Assembly (NCBI GenBank): GCA_029777335.1
Contig: JAKOSN010000032.1
Coordinates: 1-37,158 of the forward strand
Length of the DNA: 37,158 bases
Origin: Planctomycetota bacterium
Lineage (GTDB): Bacteria > Planctomycetota > Planctomycetia > Gemmatales > Gemmataceae
Reading direction: 5' to 3'
In this document: one piece after another, positions 23,219 through 30,887 of the stretch
Numbering within the stretch: the first letter of the stretch is position 1
Layout of the letters: each line of letters begins with the position of its first letter
Program-made: the position numbers and the translations under genes
Notes under the pieces: model-generated
The model's database searches: none
Told to the model about the DNA's origin: nothing
The model's input: only the letters and a program-made list of their open reading frames with translations

Positions 23219-25234
23219 CTAGCCGTTGTTCGCCCATTGCAGCCACAGGTCGGGGATGGCATCGCTGGGCATGCGCCAGTCACCACGCGGGGAGAGACTG
23301 ATCGTACCAACCTTCGGACCATCGGGCAAACAGGAACGTTTGAACTGATTGCTGAAGAAACGGCGAACGAAGATGCGCAACCAGTGACGAATCACGTCCG
23401 GGGTGTAGGGGGCATCGAACTTCGTTTGGTCTGCCAGGAAGAGGATCTTCTCTGGGGGCGCCCCGTAGCGCAGGAAGTGGAACAGAAAGAAGTCGTGCAG
23501 TTCATAAGGACCAACGAGATCCTCGGTGGCCTGGACGATCTCGCCCTCCTTCCCGACGGGGAGCAGTTCCGGAGAGATCTTTGTGCCCACGATGCTGAGG
23601 AGCGTTTCGCGCGTGGGCCCCTCGAACTCGTGATAGGCGGCCCACTCCACCAGGAACTTCACAAGAGTTTTGGGGATGCTGACATTGGGGTTGTACATGC
23701 TCATGTGATCGCCATTGTAGGTGCACCATCCCAGCGCCAGCTCCGAGACGTCCCCGGTGCCAATCACAAAAGCACTATTCATCAAAATGCTGGTTCGCGC
23801 ACGAGCCTGGACATTCTCGAAAATGAGATCGTGCAACCTGTCGCTGGGGACCTGTTGCAACGCGTGCATCACGTCGTCGATCGTCATGCCGTGCAGGTCA
23901 ATGCCAAACGGGCGATGGTTCATGCTGCGCATTTGTTCCAGGCAGATGCTGCGAATATCCACTTCTCGCGCCGTGACCCCCAGCTGGTGCATCAGTTTCC
24001 AGGCGTTCCCACGGGTCAACCCTGTGGTGCCGAAACCCGGCATGGTAAACGCCTGGATCTGAGTGCGGGGCACCTGCAAGGCGTCCATGGTTTTGCAGGT
24101 CACGAGCAGCGCGAGGGTGGAGTCCAGACCGCCGGAAATCCCAATCGCAACGGGCGGCTTGCCAATATGCTCCAGGCGCTTGGCCAGTCCCGTCATCTGC
24201 ACCTGGAAAATCTCCTCGCAGCGATCGCGCAGGCGTTCACTCTCCTTGGGAACAAAGGGGTGCGCATCGATCGTTCGCAACAGCCCTTGCTGCGGGCCAG
24301 CCCGATCGGCCCCCTCAAGGCGAAAGCTGATGCGGCGAAAGGTGCGCGTGGTCCCCAGGTAAAGATGGGCATCGCCAAAGCTGTTGGTGCGCATCCGCTC
24401 GGCGCGCAGGCGATCCACGTCGATGTCGGCGGCCATCAGCACTTCGGCGCGATGCAAGCGGCGCGACTCTTCGAGCAGCGTTCCGTTCTCGGCGATCAGA
24501 CAATGTCCGCCAAAAACGACGTCGGTTGTCGATTCCCAAACGCCACACGAGGCATAGAGATAGGCGGCCATGCAGCGGCCCGATTGATTGATCACCAGTT
24601 GTCGGCGATAACCGGACTTGCCGATGATCTCATTGCTGGCGGACAGGTTGAGCAAAACGGTGGCACCACCCACTGCCTGATACGAGGACGGGGGCACAGG
24701 CACCCAGAGATCCTCGCAGATCTCCACGCCGAGAACGACGCCATCGGCATCTTCCGCCTCGAAGAGGGCATCGGTCCCGAAGGGAACAGTGATTCCGCCC
24801 AGGGTGAGCGCGGTGCTCTGGGTGGTGGCGGCAGGCGCAAACCAGCGTCCCTCGTAGAACTCCTTGTAGTTGGGGATAAACGACTTGGGCACCACTCCCA
24901 GAAGGCGTCCGCCCTGCATCACCGCCGCGCAGTTGAACACCTGGTCATCCTGAAGTAACGGCAAGCCGACCACCGCCACCCCGGCATAGACCTCGCGACT
25001 GGCCCGGAGCAGGTGGAGTAATGCTTCCACGGCTCCCCGTAACAGGGGAGGATGCTGAAAGAGATCGGCGCAGGTATACCCGGTGAGCGAGAGTTCAGGA
25101 AAGAGGAGCACGCAAACGCCCTGTTGCTGGGCCTGGGCCATGAGCGCCAGGATGCGCTCGGTGTTGAATGAGCAATCAGCCACGCGGAGTTGCGGGGAGG
25201 CCGTGGCAACACGCACAAAGCCGTGATAAGGCAT
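23219..25234 (-). CDS. nadE: Glutamine-dependent NAD+ synthetase
   Basis: NadE makes NAD+ from nicotinic acid adenine dinucleotide, ATP and glutamine-derived ammonia, the last step of NAD synthesis. The 671-residue length matches the two-domain form. The N-terminal glutaminase (nitrilase fold) has its triad at Glu47 (LLFPELSLTGY), Lys117 (VVPKSFIPNYKEFYE) and Cys173 (EICEDLWVP). The C-terminal synthetase has the ATP-pyrophosphatase loop SGGLDS at 367-372. The start ATG at 25234 has AGGAG nine nt upstream. The GIDE gene lies 58 nt downstream. The 296-bp region upstream, shared with the divergent small membrane protein, contains no gene and one partial copy of the short repeat (25319-25346). 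Confidence 0.96.
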   Translation of the reverse strand: MPYHGFVRVATASPQLRVADCSFNTERILALMAQAQQQGVCVLLFPELSLTGYTCADLFQHPPLLRGAVEALLHLLRASREVYAGVAVVGLPLLQDDQVFNCAAVMQGGRLLGVVPKSFIPNYKEFYEGRWFAPAATTQSTALTLGGITVPFGTDALFEAEDADGVVLGVEICEDLWVPVPPSSYQAVGGATVLLNLSASNEIIGKSGYRRQLVINQSGRCMAAYLYASCGVWESTTDVVFGGHCLIAENGTLLEESRRLHRAEVLMAADIDVDRLRAERMRTNSFGDAHLYLGTTRTFRRISFRLEGADRAGPQQGLLRTIDAHPFVPKESERLRDRCEEIFQVQMTGLAKRLEHIGKPPVAIGISGGLDSTLALLVTCKTMDALQVPRTQIQAFTMPGFGTTGLTRGNAWKLMHQLGVTAREVDIRSICLEQMRSMNHRPFGIDLHGMTIDDVMHALQQVPSDRLHDLIFENVQARARTSILMNSAFVIGTGDVSELALGWCTYNGDHMSMYNPNVSIPKTLVKFLVEWAAYHEFEGPTRETLLSIVGTKISPELLPVGKEGEIVQATEDLVGPYELHDFFLFHFLRYGAPPEKILFLADQTKFDAPYTPDVIRHWLRIFVRRFFSNQFKRSCLPDGPKVGTISLSPRGDWRMPSDAIPDLWLQWANNG

Positions 25235-25530
25235 GGCAAAAGTCTCCTGTAGGGCGGATTGCCCGGGTTGCATCGACAGGGTATGGAACCCAGGTCCGGG
25301 AGAACAGAGGGTGGCCCTGATCGCACCACGCGCGCCGGGTCTGCTCGCCGTGGCGGCTGCGAAAACCGTAGCGATGAGAGCTGAGAAGCCGAGAGACGCC
25401 TGGGAAATTCCGGGGAAAGTTGTCGCGGTGCTGCACGTGAATCGGGGCTGTCGCTCATAGTTGCTCTGAGGAGGCGAACCAGGCCAGGAAGGGGCACAGG
25501 ATCACTCAACCAGGCGTGGAGAATCCGGTC

Positions 25531-25752
25531 ATGCCCAACGATGCCAAACTAGGAATGGTGATCGGCGTGGGCTTGGTGCTGGCCGTGGCCGTACTGTTCT
25601 TTCGACGGGACGATGTGACCGCCGCTCCTCAGGGAGTTAGCGCGGTGTCGCGGATGCCAGCGGTGCGGGGTGGGATCCCCTCACGCACCCGGCGTGTGCT
25701 TCCAGCTCAGCCCGCCGGGGGTGCTCAGGAAACGACCGATCCGGTCCATTGA
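25531..25752 (+). CDS. Very small single-pass membrane protein
   Basis: The 73-residue product has one hydrophobic helix (LGMVIGVGLVLAVAVLFF, about 7-24) right after a short polar N-terminus, then RRDD. A Pro/Arg/Ala-rich, probably disordered tail follows. The ATG at 25531 is chosen because GGAG lies nine nt upstream; a GTG at 25516 is in frame. The helix-then-RRDD arrangement predicts an N-out or signal-anchor topology that I cannot settle. A clear intrinsic terminator follows 17 nt after the stop, which supports a real transcript. I do not recognise the family; the tail is low complexity, so only the membrane segment is informative. Confidence 0.6.
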   Translation: MPNDAKLGMVIGVGLVLAVAVLFFRRDDVTAAPQGVSAVSRMPAVRGGIPSRTRRVLPAQPAGGAQETTDPVH

Positions 25753-25765
25753 CCGAACGCAACGC

Positions 25766-27160
25766 TCAGAGCGAGCGCGGACCAGTCTCCGCGCTCGCTT
25801 CTTCTTTTGTGCTCTGCTTCTCCGCCGTCTCTCCCGGTTTGCTTTCTCCACTTCCGCTTCCCGCGATACCCTCAGGGCCGTGGGGTTTGGCCCTGGCCCC
25901 AATGTCGGTGCGATAGAATGCGCCCGGAAACTCGATGCAGCGCACTGCCTCGTAGACCTTGCGCTGGGCATCCGCCAGGGTGTCTCCCAGCGCCGTCACC
26001 CCCAGCACGCGCCCGCCATCGGTAAGGACGCGCCCGTTGTCGAGGCGCGTGCCCGCATGAAAGACCTTCACGTCGGGTAACTCGGCTGCCCGGCGCAGGC
26101 CAGTGATCACATGCCCTTTTTCATAGTTCCCCGGGTAACCCTTGCTCGCCATGACCACACAGACCGAGGGACGCGGATCCCAGCGCACCCCTCCGTCGGC
26201 ATATTCCTCAAGCCGTTCGTCAACGACGGCTTCAAGCAGATCCAGCAGATCCGTTTGCAGCCGCATCAGGAGCGGTTGGGCCTCGGGGTCGCCAAAGCGA
26301 CAGTTGTATTCCAGGACGCGCGGCCCCTGGGGTGTGACCATGATCCCGGTGTAGAGCAGCCCCTTGAAGGGTTTGCGGGCCCGCTTCATGGCGTGGATGG
26401 TGGGCACTAGGACGGTTTCCTCAATCTCCGCCTGGAGTGATTCCGACGCCAGAGGCGCAGGACAGTAGGCCCCCATGCCGCCAGTGTTGGGGCCGGTGTC
26501 GTTGTCGCCCGCGCGTTTGTGATCCTGCGACACGGGTAATGGGAGGATGGTCCGCCCGCTCACCACGGCCAGGATACTCAGGTCCTCGCCTTCGAGCCGT
26601 TTCTCGATCACCACCTGGCGCCCGGCGGCCCGGCCAAACTCCTCGCGCACCATGATCCGCTCGATGGCGTGGAGCGCTTCTTCCCGGGTGCTGCATACCA
26701 TGACGCCCTTGCCGGCAGCCAGACCATCGGCCTTGACCACCAGGGGATGTTCGCGGGAACGGATGTAGTGGCGGGCATGCTCGGGATGATCGCAGAGGCG
26801 GAACTCGGCCGTGGGGATATCGGCGTGGCGCATCAGTTGCTTGGCAAATGCCTTGCTCGCCTCCAACTGGGCCGCTTCCTTGCTCGGTCCAAAGATGCGT
26901 TGCCCCGCTTGCTGAAAGCGGTCGACAATCCCCAGCGCCAGTGGTTCCTCGGGACCAACCACCGTCAGGGCGATGTGCTCTTTCTGGGCAAAGCGGAGGA
27001 GTTTGTCGATATCATTACTCTCAATAGGAACATTGATGCCCTCCTCGGCGGTTCCGGCATTCCCTGGAGCGCAGTACACCTGCGTGGTGCGGGGCGACTG
27101 CGAGAGTTTCCAGACCAGGGCGTGTTCGCGCCCCCCTTTGCCAACGACGAGAACCTTCAT
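25766..27160 (-). CDS. purD: Phosphoribosylamine-glycine ligase (GAR synthetase)
   Basis: PurD joins glycine to phosphoribosylamine with ATP, the second step of purine synthesis. The 464-residue protein starts with MKVLVVGKGGREHALVWKL, the family's nucleotide-fold N-terminus. The ATP-grasp core follows, including VVKADGLAAGKGVMV, TGGMGAYCPAP and LEYNCRFGDPEAQP. Core family members are about 420-430 residues; the excess is a Ser/Glu/Gly/Lys-rich C-terminal tail of about 35 residues with no conserved pattern. GGAGG nine nt before the ATG at 27160 fixes the start. The tail-coding DNA overlaps the terminator of the convergent small gene, which may explain why the tail has been kept. Confidence 0.95.
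   Translation of the reverse strand: MKVLVVGKGGREHALVWKLSQSPRTTQVYCAPGNAGTAEEGINVPIESNDIDKLLRFAQKEHIALTVVGPEEPLALGIVDRFQQAGQRIFGPSKEAAQLEASKAFAKQLMRHADIPTAEFRLCDHPEHARHYIRSREHPLVVKADGLAAGKGVMVCSTREEALHAIERIMVREEFGRAAGRQVVIEKRLEGEDLSILAVVSGRTILPLPVSQDHKRAGDNDTGPNTGGMGAYCPAPLASESLQAEIEETVLVPTIHAMKRARKPFKGLLYTGIMVTPQGPRVLEYNCRFGDPEAQPLLMRLQTDLLDLLEAVVDERLEEYADGGVRWDPRPSVCVVMASKGYPGNYEKGHVITGLRRAAELPDVKVFHAGTRLDNGRVLTDGGRVLGVTALGDTLADAQRKVYEAVRCIEFPGAFYRTDIGARAKPHGPEGIAGSGSGESKPGETAEKQSTKEEASAETGPRSL
25770..25799 (+). terminator. Intrinsic terminator lying inside the purD 3' end
   Basis: AGCGAGCGCGGA pairs perfectly with TCCGCGCTCGCT around a 6-nt loop and is followed by TCTTCTTTTG. On the plus strand it ends the transcript of the small membrane gene. 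The same bases code for the last residues of PurD on the minus strand. Confidence 0.8.
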
Positions 27161-27337
27161 CAACCGATTCCTCCGCGCTCCCACGGCCTGACCTGGCAGT
27201 CGGGCCAGCACCTCTGGTAGGATACGGACCTCGCGAGCAGTTGACCAAGCAGGTGCGCGGCCGAAACCTACCGAGAGGTGTTTCACCGGGACTGCCGGCG
27301 TGCAAGCCGATCGGCAACTTTCAGGATCACCCGAGCG

Positions 27338-27745
27338 ATGGCACGCAAACAGGTGGCGTTATCACTCAAACAACCGTGGGCGACCTTGCTGGCGCATGGG
27401 GTCAAGACGATCGAGGTACGGCGCTGGTCCACCCCTCGCCGTGGGCCGGTGTTGATCCACGCCGCCCGCCATCCTGATCCGCGCCCCGAGGTGTGGAAGC
27501 GGGTGCCCGCCCACCTGCGCGAGGAAACCCTGCGCTCGGGGGGTATTGTTGGGAGGGGCGAAATCATCGATTGTGTGCGTTATGGTTCGCGGGAGCTATT
27601 TGCGGCCCAGGCGGAGCATCATCTCAACGACCCGGACTGGTTTAACGCACCGGCGCTCTATGGTTTCGTCTTCGTGAATCTGCAGGTGCTCCCCTTTCGT
27701 CCGTATTCGGGGTGGATGCGTTTCTTTGAAGTCGAGGAAGAGTGA
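27338..27745 (+). CDS. ASCH domain protein
   Basis: The 135-residue product is a single ASCH domain, a PUA-like beta-barrel fold thought to bind RNA or modified nucleosides. The family motif GxKxxExR is present as GVKTIEVR (21-28), preceded by the usual N-terminal LSLKQPWA. VLIHAARH and VGRGEIIDC match later strands of the fold. A few members hydrolyse acetylated cytidine, but the substrate here is unknown. AGGA lies about 11 nt before the ATG. The stop is four nt before the mfnB start, so the two are cotranscribed. The 177-bp gap to purD is divergent and should hold both promoters. Confidence 0.85.
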   Translation: MARKQVALSLKQPWATLLAHGVKTIEVRRWSTPRRGPVLIHAARHPDPRPEVWKRVPAHLREETLRSGGIVGRGEIIDCVRYGSRELFAAQAEHHLNDPDWFNAPALYGFVFVNLQVLPFRPYSGWMRFFEVEEE

Positions 27746-27749
27746 CCCC

Positions 27750-28466
27750 ATGCAATTGCTGGTGAGTGTGCGTTCCCCCGAGGAGGCCCGAGAAGCGCTG
27801 GCCGGCGGCGCGGGGTTGATCGATATCAAGGAGCCTCGCCACGGTGCCCTGGGGCGTGCCCCAGAGGCGGTGATCGCAGCGGTGGTGGCGAGCGTCGCTG
27901 GCGCCACCCCCGTCTCGGCGGCCATGGGCGAACTCGCTCGGGAGCACCTCGCCATGATCCTCCCGGACGGGTTGGCCTATGTGAAGTGGGGGTTGGCAGG
28001 CTGGGCTCACCGCGACTGGCAAACCCCGCTGCTTCAGATTCACCAGCAACTCGCGCAACCAATCGGCGGTCCCAGGTTGGTGGTGACCGCGTACGCCGAT
28101 GCGTCGCTGGCACACTCTCCTCCCGTGAGCGAGGTGCTGGAGTTTGTCTGTCAGCAGCGCATGGTCGTGCTCCTCCTCGACACTTTCTGCAAGGAGGTGC
28201 ACTCTGGACGCCCGGCGACCCTGCTGGACTGGCTCACAGTCGAGCAGCTGGAAGAGATCCGCAATCGATGTCGCGCCCAGGGAGTGCGGCTGGCCCTGGC
28301 GGGGTCTCTTCGTGTGGAGGATATTTCAACTCTGAAAAGTGTTCGTCCCGACTGGTTTGCCGTCCGTGGTGCGGTTTGTGCGGGGCACGATCGCGCGCAA
28401 ACCGTTAGTGCGGCGCTGGTGCATCATCTGGCCCAGGCGCTCCGGCAAGCTCGCTCCGCAGGTTGA
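27750..28466 (+). CDS. mfnB: (5-formylfuran-3-yl)methyl phosphate synthase homologue (MfnB)
   Basis: In methanogens MfnB condenses two glyceraldehyde 3-phosphate molecules into the furan precursor of methanofuran. The 238-residue length matches. The family start LLVSVRSPEEAREALAGGA is followed by DIKEPRHGALGRA with Lys27 at the catalytic position; Lys79 in YVKWGL is probably the second catalytic lysine. LLLDTFCKE and LALAGSLR belong to later strands of the barrel. Some bacteria with tetrahydromethanopterin-linked C1 transfer carry this gene for a methanofuran-like cofactor. It follows the ASCH gene by four nt. Its last 62 nt overlap the convergent mfnE-like gene, whose product should use the same pathway. 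Confidence 0.9.
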   Translation: MQLLVSVRSPEEAREALAGGAGLIDIKEPRHGALGRAPEAVIAAVVASVAGATPVSAAMGELAREHLAMILPDGLAYVKWGLAGWAHRDWQTPLLQIHQQLAQPIGGPRLVVTAYADASLAHSPPVSEVLEFVCQQRMVVLLLDTFCKEVHSGRPATLLDWLTVEQLEEIRNRCRAQGVRLALAGSLRVEDISTLKSVRPDWFAVRGAVCAGHDRAQTVSAALVHHLAQALRQARSAG

Positions 28467-29025
28467 TCCATTCCACTTCGAGCGAGGGATTCTGGCGCAC
28501 AAAGGAGAGAAAGAGGGGATCGATTCCCCCGTGTCGCTCGACCGCGATCCAATCAATGGGTTCTGGAAACGAGATCGATTTCAACAGAATCAGCCGCGTG
28601 GCCCCACTGACAAGAGCCACGCGCGCCGCGAGGGAATCGCTGGTGGCGTTCCAGTTGGCCGGCAGAGTGCCCGGGAGGTGGCGATCGCGTTCCCAGAAGG
28701 CAAACCCGTCCAGCAACCAGTACGACCCCACCGGCGCGCGCTCCCAGGGGAGTGCGCTGGTGATCTCCGCCAGGGGAAGAAGTGCTCGAAGAAACCAGGC
28801 ATTGAGGGTGACGGCACGCAGGGCAAGCTCATGGGCGCGGACCTCCCCCAACCCATGGATGCGGTCGAGTTCGCGCACGCGCTCCGCCAGCTCTCCGCCT
28901 CCAGGAACGAGCCAGACGATCGCCGAGCCAAGGGTCTGCAACAGCGCCTCAAGACGATTTTTCAGATCGGGTAAATCGTAGAGGCTGCCCCCAATCTTGA
29001 CCACGACTCGCGCTGGCTCTTTCAT
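28405..29025 (-). CDS. Amino-acid-kinase family protein, MfnE-like
   Basis: The 206-residue protein begins VVVKIGGSLYDL (8-19), the phosphate-binding signature of the amino acid kinase fold, followed by WLVPGGGELAERVR. In methanofuran synthesis MfnE, a member of this fold, phosphorylates the aminomethyl-furan phosphate; bacterial homologues sit in tetrahydromethanopterin gene clusters. Placing it here rests on the overlap with the mfnF-like gene (ATGA, shared bases 29022-29025) and on the convergent mfnB. LILLKSISFPEP and the Asp/Glu-poor C-terminus are less standard than in carbamate or aspartate kinases. The 3' end overlaps mfnB by 62 nt on the other strand. MfnE is the best call; substrate is inferred from context. 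Confidence 0.82.
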   Translation of the reverse strand: MKEPARVVVKIGGSLYDLPDLKNRLEALLQTLGSAIVWLVPGGGELAERVRELDRIHGLGEVRAHELALRAVTLNAWFLRALLPLAEITSALPWERAPVGSYWLLDGFAFWERDRHLPGTLPANWNATSDSLAARVALVSGATRLILLKSISFPEPIDWIAVERHGGIDPLFLSFVRQNPSLEVEWINLRSELAGAPGPDDAPAPH

Positions 29026-30032
29026 GTGTGCGCGGTCCTCCCCCAGGGCTGCGCGAGCTGGGCCACTGCATGAGCACAGGCGGCATGAGACACGACGGGG
29101 CCAAGCAACTCGGTGAGGGAAACAATCGCGGGGGGAGAACCGGGTACGTGTTGCGGCAGCATCCGGCGTGCCAGGAATTCCCCGGAACCGGCGAGGAAGA
29201 TGGTCTGCGGAGGAGCTTCGAGCCTGGCGAGAACGGCAGCGAGCGCGGTTTGCAGATGGGCTTCCTGACGCTGGGCCAGGGATTGTGCCAGTTGGACACG
29301 TTCGCGTTCCGTGGTCTCTTCCAGATCGCTGCACAGCATCCGCGCCAGGCGTTGATGGGCATGGTGCCGCGTGGCCGGGCGGCCATCAGCAGTCGAGTGA
29401 TCCGTGGGGTCCTCGTTGAGGTCGCCCAGCACCAGGTAGACATCCAGGGTGGTCGCAAACCACTCGGCCGGCCCCTCGGCGCCGAGAAGGGCACAAAGGG
29501 GTGTACGGCGAACTCCGGTGTAAACCAGCTCTCGGGTGCGCAGGCGTGCGCGGTCAGTCAAGCCACTCGTGCCAGGAATACCATTTTTCAGAGGGATAAT
29601 ATCGCTGGTGGTGGAGCCGATATCGAGCAGGAGAGCCGATCCCGCGGAAGCCAGGGAACCACACCAGGTCGCCAGCGCGTGCCAGTTGGAGGCAGCCGCG
29701 GGGAGCGGATCGCGCAGCATCTCGTCGAGTGGGCGAAACCCATGGGGAATGGTCCAGACCAGCACCGGCAAGAGGGGCGCGGCGGAGCGAACCGCCTCAA
29801 GGATGAAACAGACACCTTCGCGCAGGGTGGGGAAACAATCGCACAGTTCCCCGGTCATGGTCACAGCCAGGGAATCGACCCCGGCGAACATGGTGAACAG
29901 TTCGCGGAGCGTGGTTGCGAGACGTTCGGGGTGGCGCCAGAGGGCAAAGGGGATCAGCACGGCGTTTCCCTCGGGTGTACATGCCTTGAGGTTGGCGCCG
30001 CCGATGTCCAGTCCAAGGATCGACCGAGTCAT
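29022..30032 (-). CDS. H4MPT-linked C1 transfer protein, MfnF-like
   Basis: The 336-residue protein is an ASKHA/hydantoinase-like ATPase. LGLDIGGANLKAC near the N-terminus is the phosphate-1 loop, and LLLDIGSTTSDIIPL near residue 140 is the second. MTGELCDCFPT and VYTGVRRTPLC are typical of the group annotated as tetrahydromethanopterin-linked C1 transfer proteins. MfnF couples the furan unit to the tyramine-glutamate unit in methanofuran synthesis. It lies between a lipoprotein gene (27 nt upstream) and the mfnE-like gene (4-nt overlap), all on the minus strand. The chosen ATG gives the first phosphate loop at the normal distance. Family call is firm, cofactor product inferred. Confidence 0.87.
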   Translation of the reverse strand: MTRSILGLDIGGANLKACTPEGNAVLIPFALWRHPERLATTLRELFTMFAGVDSLAVTMTGELCDCFPTLREGVCFILEAVRSAAPLLPVLVWTIPHGFRPLDEMLRDPLPAAASNWHALATWCGSLASAGSALLLDIGSTTSDIIPLKNGIPGTSGLTDRARLRTRELVYTGVRRTPLCALLGAEGPAEWFATTLDVYLVLGDLNEDPTDHSTADGRPATRHHAHQRLARMLCSDLEETTERERVQLAQSLAQRQEAHLQTALAAVLARLEAPPQTIFLAGSGEFLARRMLPQHVPGSPPAIVSLTELLGPVVSHAACAHAVAQLAQPWGRTAHT

Positions 30033-30059
30033 GGTGCCTGTTATCCCAGGGAGCCGAGT

Positions 30060-30617
30060 CTATTTCTTGTCAGCCAGTGGCGGAGGGGGCGTTTCCCCTG
30101 GTCGAATCGCGGAGGTTTGCTGAATGGGTGCCAGGCGCAGGGGAGGAGCGGTCGCGGTGGTCGGGGCGGCAGCCGTGGTGGTCCGCGGCACCAGATGCGC
30201 GCTCATCCGTTCGAGAATCCGTTGGCTCACGGGAACGTCGCCAAACATGCCCACACGGATACTCACCTTGGTGATCACTCCCTCTGCCGGGATGGGCGAG
30301 GGGGTGGTTTGCAGGTCGATGCGAATCGCCGTGCGATCGCCGGTGTGGCTTTCGATCATCCCCTGCATCGTCCCCGGTTCCTGGCGATCGATCGGCAATT
30401 GCAACTCGCGCAGGGCGTCCTGCAGAGCCAGCCAGGTATCCTGGAAGTTGGCGGGGAAGTCATGGGTGACGCTTCCCTTGACATAGGCATAGGTCGCGGC
30501 CCCGCCCGCGGCTCCGGCACCGGCAACCAGCGCCAGGCACCCACTGTTGACGAGCGCCACCAGGGCGAGCAGAACGAGGGGAAGGGAGCGAACCCATGAA
30601 CGCGCAATGGCCGGCAT
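30060..30617 (-). CDS. DUF3568-like lipoprotein
   Basis: The 185-residue protein has a lipoprotein signal: a long hydrophobic stretch (SLPLVLLALVALV) then NSGC with Cys27 as the acylation site. A Gly/Ala-rich segment (VAGAGAAGGAATYAYVKG) follows. A compact folded part of about 100 residues (FQDTWLALQDALREL, TVDI-type strands, SIRVGMFGDVPVSQRILERM) resembles DUF3568, a family of small membrane-anchored proteins of unknown function. The C-terminus is Pro/Thr/Ala-rich and disordered. GGAGG nine nt before the ATG sets the start; a GTG immediately before is also possible. It is the first gene of the lipoprotein-mfnF-mfnE run, which may be accidental. DUF3568 is a recollection from the pattern, not a search. 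Confidence 0.78.
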   Translation of the reverse strand: MPAIARSWVRSLPLVLLALVALVNSGCLALVAGAGAAGGAATYAYVKGSVTHDFPANFQDTWLALQDALRELQLPIDRQEPGTMQGMIESHTGDRTAIRIDLQTTPSPIPAEGVITKVSIRVGMFGDVPVSQRILERMSAHLVPRTTTAAAPTTATAPPLRLAPIQQTSAIRPGETPPPPLADKK

Positions 30618-30887
30618 CACGATTGTCCTCCAGGAACAGCCTGGTCAGCACCTTCTGCCCGGCTGAAAAGCGGAGTGAGTGTACCGAGTCGCGTTCAGGA
30701 AACAAGGGGACTTCACGGGAACCGGGGCGGCTCACCTTGACGGGAGGAGCCAACCACCTGTAATGGTAATGGGGGTGCTGGTCGTCGCTCCAGAGTCCGC
30801 CTCGGTATGCGCTTGTGCAACCGACCCTCCCACGCACAGCGGACCGCCATGGATCGCGAACCACCCCAGGGACCCCGGCCAGACCCA

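Noticed and set aside
22979..24958. A 659-codon plus-strand frame over nadE and the GIDE gene
   Set aside because: Both genes on the minus strand have intact motifs and ribosome binding sites; the plus frame crosses their boundary and has no domain.
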